Made by a program: the position numbers and the translations under genes
The notes under the pieces: generated by a model
Seen by the model: only the letters and a program-made list of their open reading frames with translations
Database searches by the model: none
What the model was told of the DNA's origin: nothing
In this document: positions 10,621 to 20,666 of the stretch, one piece after another
How the letters are laid out: each line of letters begins with the position of its first letter
Numbering within the stretch: position 1 is the stretch's first letter
NCBI GenBank assembly: GCA_028752905.1
Contig: JAQNBH010000004.1
Location: 50,718,276 to 50,782,275 of the forward strand
Source of the DNA: Cladorhizidae sp. MBARI D1340-BT2
Taxonomy: Eukaryota > Porifera > Demospongiae > Poecilosclerida > Cladorhizidae
Direction: 5' to 3'
Length of the DNA: 64,000 bases

Positions 10621-11655
10621 AAGAAGAGAACACCGTACAACCCTCGCTTATCCAAACCCTTTGGGACCCAACCCTGTCTTGATCTATAAGCCCTGCAGCT
10701 GCATATGGGTGCTTTACTGATTGATGCAAGATCAGGTACACTACAATGTACAAATTGTACAAGAAGAGTTCAGACAATATGGACTGGTCTTTGAAATACA
10801 ACGAAAGGAAATTGTATGAATATAATATTGCTTGCTGTTGGATTGCTCAAGAAGTTTTACTGAAAACAGTTTAAATTCCATTACTGGGTAACGGAATTTC
10901 ATAAAAGTGCCTCTTTAGTACATAAAGAAAAATAGCAATATTTCATAATTACCATGCACCCAGTGCAAGTTAGTGTGTGCCAATAATATGCTTTCCTTCA
11001 GCTGTCTGCCTAAGATAGTTGTGTGTGTGACAGGAAGGAAAAAGGAAAATTGTGATGACAGAATTCATCACCACAATCCTATATACTAAAACCATATTAT
11101 TCAAATATCGCTTGTGGATTATGTAACTACAAATAAATTTATTTCCATGCTAATTGGTTTTTAAATATCTCGAGTCACAGAAAAGAAGGTTCGACAAATC
11201 ACAAATCTGACTTGTCCGAGACTAAAATGTTCCATAACTTAAAATAATATGTTCTATAAACAAGCTTTTCAGAAATATGATGTTTCTTTGAATTCTATTT
11301 TTCACCTTAGATATTAACTCTTGCCTGATCAAGTCCATTATGTTGTTGTTGTTGTTGTTATTATTATTATTTACTACTACTACTATATATTAATTAGAAT
11401 GACCTCAATAATTTTACTCTCTCGATGTTTCGACTAGATGCTTGGACCAGGCCAGAAGGCAGAAAGAACTGCGGCATTGCACATCAGCTATCTAGCACCA
11501 AAGTGTGAGTGGTTCAATCGAGACTGTGGAATGGACTTGCCTGGCTGCTGGGGGGCAACTCAAGAGCCTGAACTTGAAGCCACACCCACCATAATTATTC
11601 TGTATTCAGTTATTTATTATTCTTTGTTGGTGTTTAATATCAAGCACGTCTTTTT
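10621..11655. other. Anonymous segment 5 of unit A
   Basis: AT-rich DNA without a recognised gene, with a short GTT tract at about 11340-11360. Homologous to about 43060-44265 in unit C (which has an extra 175 bp) and deleted from unit B. Confidence 0.55.
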
Positions 11656-12204
<549 letters not shown>

Positions 12205-12234
12205 TATTTAATTTTTTAATTTATTTATGTTTCA

Positions 12235-12700
12235 CCCAGGGTCATCCAGCCTTTTGGGTTCACTGATTGGTGGAGTGAAAGGCATTGTTGGGAAGAAGAT
12301 GGATTCATTGTGCATGTTTGGGAGAGAGACTTAGTTACCTCCATGCTCGTGATGCATTGCATCTCCTCCGTCATGCATTTTGCATTCCCAAACTATTACT
12401 TTCATCTCCTTCCTTCTCTTCTCCACTACTACTACATTCAGCTGCTGAGTGACGCTAGTTCTGAAACTTATCGTGCATGTTTGCTAACGGCATGGAAATA
12501 ATCTGGTGCTTGGCTCAATGTCATCCCAGTGGCATCTGCAAAGATCCCATCTCAACTCGAACCCAATGGAGTGTTCAGATCAAATGGCAAACAGCCGGAT
12601 GGCATCAGTTTGGTCCCATGAAAGTGTGGTGCATCAGTAGTGTGGGATGTTACATGCCCAGACACCTGCCCAGACACCTATGCACCAGCTGTAATATAAT
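12235..12700 (+). pseudogene. Reverse transcriptase / PD-(D/E)XK-tail pseudogene, unit B
   Basis: Three frame segments can be read in series. LLGSLIGGVKGI comes first, near 12250. After a frameshift comes LGERLSYLHARDALHLLRHA followed by FCIPKLL, near 12320-12400, which resembles the region after the RT catalytic core in invertebrate RT-like proteins. After another shift comes YRACLLTAWK, then SGAWLNVIPVAS joined to AKIPSQLEPNGV, the motif GKQPDG and then the start of the tail. The stop after GISLVP and the missing spacer between PVAS and AKIP show decay. The family assignment rests on remembered consensus, not on a search. Confidence 0.7.
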
Positions 12701-14030
12701 GGAGATTATGTATTGTAGTCCAAAAATACATAATAAAGTTCATTTACCTGTCCGTGCAGTAGTTGACTTCATAAGCAAGTGCATTTATTTGCTTGCTGTA
12801 TATTTTGATGAGGAAATTCGATCAAGTTCTGGTTTTGGTTTTCTATATTTTTTATCTTTTTTGTCTATTTATCCACCGACACCACACAACCACACCACAC
12901 ACACACACACACACACCGGGTGATTGAACAAATAAGGATGGAACATATGGGAGAAACATTTCATCCTGTCTGTTATGTTACTTTTCCCTCCTTGGGATAT
13001 TGTAACTTACATATAGCATGTCCATGTTCATAATTTTGCTATTATAAGAATCCCATGGCTGTTTCTTTAATTCAGCCAAGCACAAGAATTGGTAAGGAAC
13101 ATCAACAGAATAGTCGTGTGTGTGTATGCATGTGTGTGTGCGTGTGTGTGACTGAGCCTGGCTGAGCTGGTGCAGCAGCTACATGCTTTCTCTGCAAAGA
13201 AGTGAATGGTCAACTGCTTTCATGAAAGGCTCACTCCGTGGAGAGAAAAGTTTAGATAGAGAAGGTGCTCATGGTGGCAATGGAGAACCTGCCAGCTGGG
13301 GACCAGCCAGTGGCCTCAACTCAAAAATTAAATTCCCCTATTCAGCTAACAGTGGTTGCACTGTGCTACAGCTTAATACTCTGCAACCTTATTTATATAA
13401 TTATGTATACATAATTATAGGACTTATGCAAGTGTATCAAAACCTTTAGCTAATGCAGCTGTATTTAATTCTAGCACATTATATAGTTTACACTCAGTTT
13501 GTCTAACTGAGAATCTTCTTCTAAGAAATAAAGAGGACCTGCAGGCAATCTGCAATTTGTTGGATTATACTTGTAGCAATAGAGTAGCATTTGATTATTC
13601 CTCCATATCATGTGCAAATGTTAGCACATATTTGAAAGTAGCTGTAGCTGATCCTCTACCAAGGCTCTAAGTCTTAATTATAAACATGAAGCTCATGCAA
13701 GACTTCCTTTGCTGCATTCATAGTGATGAGAATAATGTCCAGAGACAGGGAGGTTTAAAAATCTGCAATCAAGGATGCCAGGAAAGATTTCCTGCCTCTT
13801 CCATTTATGCCCTGCCACCAAACTTGGCTGAGAAAAATATAAAGCTTCCTGGGGCACCAATCCTAAAAAACAGCGATACTATAATGAAGGCACTGTTCTC
13901 TTCACAGCTGCGCAGAAGGCCACAGATAATTAGTCACCCTAAAGTCGTCGCAGCATAATCTATGAAAAGGGAGTCTCGTAGTTGCTGAACCCCAGCAAGC
14001 AGATAACAATATAACTATCTAGCTTGCCTA
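12701..14030. other. Anonymous segment 1 of unit B, left part
   Basis: Homologous to unit A 236-1660, without the 80-bp local duplication. CA repeat at about 12897-12916. No gene is recognised. Confidence 0.6.
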
Positions 14031-14182
14031 TTTTACTACAGGAAGAAGCAATTAGGTATGGCATTATATTTTACTACAGGAAGAAGCAATTATGTATGTC
14101 ATTATATTTTACTACAGGAAGAAGCAATTAGGTATGGCATTAGATTTTACTAGAGGAAGAAGCAATTAGGTATGGCATAAAA
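14031..14182. repeat. 38-bp tandem repeat, four copies, private to unit B
   Basis: Four copies with period 38, starting TTTTACTACAGGAAGAAGCA at 14031, 14069, 14107 and 14145 (the last degenerate). It forms the left edge of the insertion found only in unit B. Confidence 0.85.
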
Positions 14183-14269
14183 TATAGTAGAATAGAAATT
14201 ACATATAATAGTATGCCTAAAAACTGTTGTATGACAGAGAACAACATGCCATACCTCAAGTTAAAAAGT

Positions 14270-14770
14270 TTAAAAGTTCATGCGATGACTAGGGAAATGG
14301 CTCGTCCCCAACCCTGATGGCAAAGATCCCATTACTGAGGCTGCATTCCCACGCTGCACAGCCACAGAAATCCGCTGAAGAAGATGTTGATGGGAGTCCT
14401 CTTCATAAGTCACTGACCTCAGGCGGCGTCCCAACTCCCTGAAGAATGCCTTTGCTTGAGGCCCAAAGGATCCACATGTCTCTACCGCCACAGGTACAAA
14501 CTTGTATGCCGAGTCCAGGTGGGCGTACTTTTCACCCTTCAAAATCTCCGCCTGTGCTGCCACTGCACCAGCCTCAGTGACTGCAGCCAAAAGGTTGGAT
14601 GGGGCAAAGGTGTCACTGCAGGTTGCATCCCATACCAATAGTCTACCACTTGACCATGGAATGATGGACATGCCATCAGGTCTCTTTCCATCGGACCGAA
14701 GCAGACCTGAGGGCTCCAGCCGGGAAGGGACATTTGCAGCAGTTAATGACCGGTGGATGTTGCCTATACT
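14270..14770 (-). pseudogene. PD-(D/E)XK-like tail of an RT-type retroelement protein (antisense)
   Basis: The minus frame reads about 165 residues without a stop: SRLEPSGLLRSDGKRPDG, LLVWDATCSDTFAPSNL, EKYAHLDSAYKFVPVAVET, FFRELGRRLRSVT and LLQRISVAVQRGNAASVMG. This matches, from memory, the conserved C-terminal block of RT-like proteins abundant in sponge and other invertebrate genomes. The RPDG...VWDATC spacing suggests a restriction-like endonuclease fold. The RT domain is absent, so this is a fragment. It is the more complete relative of the + strand fragments at the start of each unit. Confidence 0.7.
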
Positions 14771-15541
14771 CTGGACAAAATTACTGACCGCGCAAATTTC
14801 ACGCATTGTCGATCCTTTACCTTTTCCCCAGGGTAAATGGAAAAGGGTCGTGCATTCACTGAAACAAGATCTTTCGTGTTAGCAGAGGAACTGCAGAATT
14901 AGATGTACCGCACCGCACCGCTGGAAGACCTAAAGCAATTGGAAGCTGAGGGAGTGTGGATCCAAAAGTTCAGGTGAGATATCTATGAACCAACTCTCAG
15001 TTGACATCACGATATTACAATAAATCAACTTGAAATTTAATCTCTGGTGAGAAGGTCATTGTAATAAGATATCTATGGTTGACTTAGTATAGCCAGGTGG
15101 CTTGGTTGCAATAGTCTAGGTTCTCAATGAACTCTCAGTTGACATAATAACATTACAATAACCTTCTCAATAATCAACTTACAATTTCAAGTTGATTACT
15201 GAGAAGGTAACTGTAAGTCATAGGTTGTTGTTAGTTTTTGACAGTGGCTAGAGAGACAGTGGTTAGAGTTCTTGTAGAGACCTAATTCAAACAGCAGTGG
15301 TTGCCCACTTCCTTCACTCCTCAAGTTTTAGTCATGGAAGTGACTGCCTCTCATTCATTATTGTTTGATTCTACTTCTCTTTAGCCATTTTTTTATCATC
15401 AATAATTGTTATGTACTGGGCCTCGTACAGAGGAAAGGGGGTCAGAATGGCGGGAGATCTTCTAAGAAAATCCTCCTCCCTCCACCCAATCCAGTCATAT
15501 TATATATTATTAAAGCACGAAGGTTTAAAGGTCATTGCAGC
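14771..15541. other. Anonymous segment 1 of unit B, right part
   Basis: Homologous to unit A 1699-2468, starting CTGGACAAAATTACTGACCG. No gene is recognised. Confidence 0.6.
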
Positions 15542-15545
15542 TTAA
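15542..15545. other. Empty TTAA target site, unit B
   Basis: GCAGCTTAAGGTGCCC is uninterrupted here, whereas units A and D carry the piggyBac-like insertion at this TTAA. Confidence 0.85.
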
Positions 15546-16111
15546 GGTGCCCATTTTCCCCCCTTTCCCCCCCCCCCATTACAAGATTTCTTCAAAGGAT
15601 CATCTCTCAATTCTGCTTCTCCCACTGTGTTGTCTTTGTGGAGCAAAAGTTTAGGGAAGGAAGTTTAACAACTGAAATTTGAGATATTATAATTGTGTGG
15701 CCTTCAAGTAGATCATATTGGAGTGCACAGTGCACTCTGCCAGGATTTCAACATGCAGGCTACAATAAATAAATTAATTAATAAATATATTTTCAAGGTC
15801 CAATACGTGCTAAACTCACTGGCTAAACTCACTGGCAGTCACTAACTTCATGTTTGGCCATTTTTATCTCTCCAGTCTTCCTTGTCCTATCTAAAGAAAG
15901 GGAAGCCAAAAAGTGTTCTTCCCCGCACCTTTCCTCTTCCTCCCCCAGCCACACCTGCTGCACCTCAGCTCAGTAATGCATTAATAATACCAGCATTTTA
16001 TAATGCCAGTGTCAGCTGAGGCATCAACTTTGTTGCTTGTCTGCAACTTTAACACAACAGTCACCCCAATATAGGGACCACACCTCCAATATATGTAATA
16101 ATAATACTGAC
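15546..16111. other. Anonymous segment 2 of unit B
   Basis: Homologous to 3387-3906 of unit A. It includes the short stretch TTGTCTTTGTGGAGCAAAAG, shared with C but missing from A and D. No gene is recognised. Confidence 0.6.
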
Positions 16112-16367
<256 letters not shown>

Positions 16368-16431
16368 ATATTTTAGTTATCAGTAATTTTCCTTAGAAGC
16401 TTAGGCTTATGACAAACCTTCACCAGATAAC

Positions 16432-17614
16432 TGCATGTATCTATGTGTGTGTGTATTAAATACATAGGGACATATGATGCATGTATCTATGTGTGTGTGT
16501 ATTAAATACATAGGGACATATGATGCATTTATCTATGTGTGTGTATATTAAATACATAGGGACACATGATGCATGTATCTATGTCTGTGTATATTAAATA
16601 CATAGGGACATATGATGCATGTATCTATGTGTGTGTATATTAAATACATAGGGACATATGATGCATTTATCTATGTGTGTGTATATTAAATACATAGGGA
16701 CACATGATGCATGTATCTATGTCTGTGTATATTAAATACATAGGGACATATGATGCATGTATCTATGTGTGTGTATATTAAATACATAGGGACATGTGAT
16801 GCATGTATCTATGTGTGTGTATATTAAATGCATAGGGACATATGATGCATGTATCTATGTGTGTGTATATTAAATATTAAATACATAGGGACATGTGATG
16901 CATGTATCTATGTGTGTGTGTATTAAATACATAGGGACATATGATGCATGTATCTATGTGTGTGTATATTAAATACATAGGGACATGTGATGCATGTATC
17001 TATGTGTGTGTGTATTAAATACATAGGGACATATGATGCATGTATCTATGTGTGTGTATATTAAATACATAGGGACACGTGATGCATGTATCTATGTGTG
17101 TGTATATTAAATACATAGGGACATGTGATGCATGTATCTATGTGTGTGTATATTAAATATTAAATACATAGGGACATATGATGCATGTATCTATATGTGT
17201 GTATATTAAATATTAAATACATAGGGACATATGATGCATGTATCTATGTGTGTGTATATTAAATTCATAGGGACATATGATGCATGTATCTATGTGTGTG
17301 TATATTAAATACATAGGGACATATGATGCATGTATCTATGTGTGTGTGTATTAAATACATAGGGACATATGATGCATGTATCTATGTGTGTGTATATTAA
17401 ATACATAGGGACACGTGATGCATGTATCTATGTGTGTGTATATTAAATATTAAATACATAGGGACATATGATGCATGTATCTATGTGTGTGTATATTAAA
17501 TACATAGGGACATATGATGCATGTATCTATGTGTGTGTATATTAAATTAAATACATGGGGACATATGTATGTATGTGTATGTGTGTGTGTGTGCATAATT
17601 ATGCATAGGGACAT
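16432..17614. repeat. 46-bp minisatellite, unit B (about 25 copies)
   Basis: Same monomer as at 4231-4996, longest of the four arrays. Runs of the same variants recur inside it, for example ACACATGATGCATGTATC followed by TATGTCTG, suggesting recent internal block duplication. Confidence 0.95.
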
Positions 17615-18993
17615 GTGTGTCCTAAATATGGTAAAGTGTGACATCCATGATTGGGTATATTGTTCTGGAGTTACACTGTGTGACTTCTTGTAAGCAGCTG
17701 CTAATAGAAACAAGACAGAAAAGTGTTAGTAGACCACACCCACTTATAAGACTCTTTATAATGATCACACTATTATACTGCCTTTGCAATTAATGTTGCT
17801 ATCATTACTGTATGGAGGATAGTTTCCTTGAGGCAATATGTCTGTAATAATTATTGTGGGGAAAGAGTCGTGGTTTTGTAATGCACTTGCTAATTACGCA
17901 TGTCTGTCTAATATGCTTTGTTGTGGGAGGTGCTGAAGTCTAGGCATATTAGCTGTGTCTGATAACCATACCTCTTTTCAGTTTGTTCTATGAAAAAAAT
18001 GAGCGATATCAATTTCCCCCGAAGTAAGGGTGTGGTTTGAAGAGACCACACCCATTGTATAAAGGTAATTTGGGATGGTGTCTGGCGAGCAACTGCAGTG
18101 CTTGCCAGAGACTCATAATCAGCAGGTGTGTTTTGTGTGGGAGGTGCTGAAGTCTGGGCATATTAGCTATTAGCTGGTCATGTTCTCAGGAAGATGTCTT
18201 CAGGTCTATGAGGTGGAGTGATTCATGGCATAGTTGCAGGTGCTGGACGCAAGTTGTCCTTTTAGCCTTATTCAAGTAGGGAGACAGGGCATGGGAATAG
18301 AAATCACTAGCTAGCTAACGGTCCAGCACAATTCACAATACTAGGAGATCTCTCTAGAGCCATGCTGAGAGGGTGTGTTCACATGTGGTTATGTGTTCCT
18401 CATGAAATGCAGGTATTCTATTTCTCGTGAGTGAACCCTTTACCAACTTTGTGAGGGTGTAGCTCACAGTAAGTATGTACAGTAATCCTTAGGTGGAAAT
18501 GGGGGTGTACCCTCACCTAGAAAGGCATGAACTGGATGATGTTCAGTTGGTAAAGGGTCAACAGATGTGTGTGGTCTACAGATGTATTATTTAATGAAGC
18601 ATTGTTATCTTGTGAATATGCTGAGTGTGCGTGAGAGAGGGGGAGGGGACGACCTAGAGGGGCTCAGTTTCTGATATCACGTCAACTGTGCCTCGCAGAG
18701 TTGTGGCTATCAGCCAACTCTCCCCTGTTTACCCCCCAGAGATTTATATTGGGGGGGGGGGGGGCAAAAAGGATACCCCCTCCCTCTCCCATCTCTAATA
18801 TTTATTTGTTATCTCCAGCTCAAACCCTGACCCCTGTACCTTGTTAAGGTGCCTCACTCACTCAAGACAAGACAATGTCCTGCTGCACAAATACAGACCA
18901 TTAACACACACTCAGTTATGTCATCTGCTACTTGGACATCAGCTTATAAATTATTTATTTATGTTGCCTTATTTTCAGGTCACTAGTGGGACA
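17615..18993. other. Anonymous segment 3 of unit B
   Basis: Homologous to unit A 4997-6357, with the same hairpin (about 18028-18053), direct repeats, inverted-repeat element and splice-acceptor-like TTATTTTCAG before the 60-bp array. No gene is recognised. Confidence 0.6.
18435..18558. mobile_element. Inverted-repeat (MITE-like) element, unit B
   Basis: Same 14-bp terminal inverted repeats (ACCCTTTACCAACT / AGTTGGTAAAGGGT) as in unit A, with small indels in the core (124 bp). Confidence 0.55.
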
Positions 18994-19697
18994 GTAGATC
19001 TGTATGGGAGACATGTGGTTGCCTCTGAGTTAGCTCATGGCACCAGTGAGAGAGTAGGTCTGTATGGGAGACATGTGGTTGCCTCTGAGTTAGCTCATGG
19101 CACCAGTGAGAGAGTAGGTCTGTACGGGAGTCATGTGGCTGAGTTAGCTCATGGCACCAGTGAGAGAGTAGGTCTGTATGGGAGACATGTGGTTGCCTCT
19201 GAGTTAGCTCATGGCACCAGTGAGAGAGTAGGTCTGTATGGGAGACATGTGGTTGCCTCTGAGTTAGCTCATGGCACCAGTGAGAGAGTAGGTTTGTACG
19301 GGAGACATGTGGTTGCCTCTGAGTTAGCTCATGGCACCAGTGAGTGAGTAGGTCTGTACGGGAGACATGTGGTTGCCTCTGAGTTAGCTCATGGCACCAG
19401 TGAGAGAGTAGGTCTGTACGGGAGACATGTGGTTGCCTCTGAGTTAGCTCATGGCACCAGTGAGAGAGTAGGTCTGTACGGGAGACATGTGGTTGCCTCT
19501 GAGTTAGCTCATGGCACCAGTGAGAGAGTAGGTCTGTACGGGAGACATGTGGTTGCCTCTGAGTTAGCTTATGGCACCAGTGAGAGAGTAGGTCTGTACG
19601 GAAGACATGTGGTTGCCTCTGAGTTAGATCATGGCACCAGTGAGAGAGTAGGTCTGTACAGGAGACATGTGGTTGCCTCTGAGTTAGCTCATGGCAC
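18994..19697. repeat. 60-bp minisatellite, unit B (about 12 copies)
   Basis: Same monomer as in unit A. A TGA in a TGAGTGAGTAGG variant at about 19344 breaks the + frame, and a 9-base loss occurs near 19137. Confidence 0.95.
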
Positions 19698-20153
19698 TTT
19701 TAGCCTGGACCACATTAGCCTGGACCACATTTAGTCCGGACCACATTAGCCTGGACCACTTTTAGCCCGGACCAATTAGCTTGGACCGCATTAGCTTGGA
19801 CCACATTAGCCTAGACCACTTTTAGCCCGGACCACATTAGCGTAGACCACATTAGCCTGAAACACATTAGCTTAGACCACATTAGCCTGGACCACATTAG
19901 CTTGGACCACATTAGCCTGGACCACATTAGCCTGGACCACATTAGCCTGGACCACATTAGCCTGGACCACTTTTAGTCCGGACCACATTAGCCTGGACCA
20001 CTTTTAGCCCGGACCAATTAGCTTGGACCACATTAGCTTGGACCACATTAGCCTGGACCACATTAGCTTGGACCACATTAGCACTGGACCACTTTTAGAC
20101 TGGACCACTTTTAGCCTGGACCACTTTTAGACTGGACCACTTTTAGCCTGGAC
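19698..20153. repeat. 15-bp minisatellite, unit B (about 30 copies)
   Basis: TTAGCCTGGACCACA and TTAGCTTGGACCACA variants mixed with CTTTTAGCCCGGACCA blocks. Confidence 0.95.
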
Positions 20154-20356
20154 ATGTGCTGGTGTGTGTAGTGTATGTATAAGAACTGGCATGTGCTGGT
20201 GTGTGTAGTGTATGTATAAGAACTGGCATGTGCTGGTGTGTGTAGTGTATGTATAAGAACTGGCATGTACTGGTGTGTGTAGTGTATGTATAAGAACTGG
20301 CATGTGCTGGTGTGTGTAGTGTATGTATAAGAACTGGCATGTGCTGGTGTGTGTAG
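20154..20356. repeat. 37-bp minisatellite, unit B, left of the Gypsy insertion
   Basis: About 5.5 monomers ending in GTGTGTAG, whose last five bases (TGTAG) are the left copy of the Gypsy target duplication. Confidence 0.95.
20352..20356. repeat. Target site duplication TGTAG (left)
   Basis: The five bases immediately before the 5' LTR equal the five immediately after the 3' LTR (24670-24674). Removing the element plus one copy restores a normal 37-bp monomer. Confidence 0.95.
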
Positions 20357-20396
20357 TGTGGTGTATTAGAGTGAGAGAAATAGTTGACTTGCGCGA

Positions 20397-20427
20397 TGAC
20401 ATCATCACGAAGTCAGCAACGTCATCA
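20397..20427 (+). promoter_or_regulatory. CRE-like motif pair in the LTR
   Basis: TGACATCA differs by one base from the CREB/ATF palindrome TGACGTCA, and ACGTCATCA contains the ACGTCA half-site plus TCA. Placed about 175-200 bases upstream of the predicted transcript start, they could be enhancer sites. This is inference from motifs alone. The same pair recurs in the 3' LTR. Confidence 0.35.
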
Positions 20428-20596
20428 ATCGGATCACACCACGTTATTTCTTAGAACCGCTAGTCTGTATTGTCTTGCTATCCTTGCCAATCCTTGTATT
20501 GTGACTTCTCTAAGCTTGTGTCAAACTTGGTATGTCTTGTCTTTTCTGTCATGTTGATGTTTACTTATTGTGTCCTTGTTGTGTTGTACTTGCATA

Positions 20597-20605
20597 GAGT
20601 GAAAT
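20597..20605 (+). promoter_or_regulatory. Predicted 5' end of element RNA / self-primer (GAGTGAAAT)
   Basis: GAGTGAAAT inside the LTR is the exact reverse complement of ATTTCACTC at 20648-20656. In Tf1-type elements the first bases of the RNA pair with the primer site, and RNase H cuts them off to prime minus-strand synthesis. By that model transcription starts at or very near 20597, making R plus U5 about 50 nt. The start is inferred from pairing, not from a core promoter motif. Confidence 0.6.
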
Positions 20606-20619
20606 AATAAGAACGTTCA

Positions 20620-20640
20620 AATCCTAACAGTGACAGGATT
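20620..20640 (+). other. U5 hairpin beside the primer site
   Basis: AATCCT (20620-20625) and AGGATT (20635-20640) form a 6-bp stem with a 9-base loop. It lies between the predicted self-primer and its target. In self-primed elements, structure in this region helps bring the RNA 5' end to the primer site. That role here is inference. Confidence 0.45.
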
Positions 20641-20647
20641 ACTACAA

Positions 20648-20656
20648 ATTTCACTC
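20648..20656 (+). promoter_or_regulatory. Primer binding site of self-priming type (ATTTCACTC)
   Basis: It starts one base after the 5' LTR ends. There is no TGG start, so it is not complementary to a tRNA 3' CCA end. It is a perfect 9-base complement to GAGTGAAAT at 20597-20605. Pairing does not extend beyond nine bases on either side. Confidence 0.6.
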
Positions 20657-20666
20657 AAGTTTTGTC

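Larger units (their letters stand above)
20357..20646 (+). repeat. 5' LTR (290 bp)
   Basis: Begins TGTGGTGTATTAGAGTGAG and ends GACAGGATTACTACA. It is identical by eye to 24380-24669. It contains CRE-like motifs TGACATCA (20397-20404) and ACGTCATCA (20419-20427), the palindrome GAACGTTC (20611-20618), and near its end a 6-bp hairpin AATCCT...AGGATT (20620-20640). No clear TATA box is seen. Confidence 0.96.
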
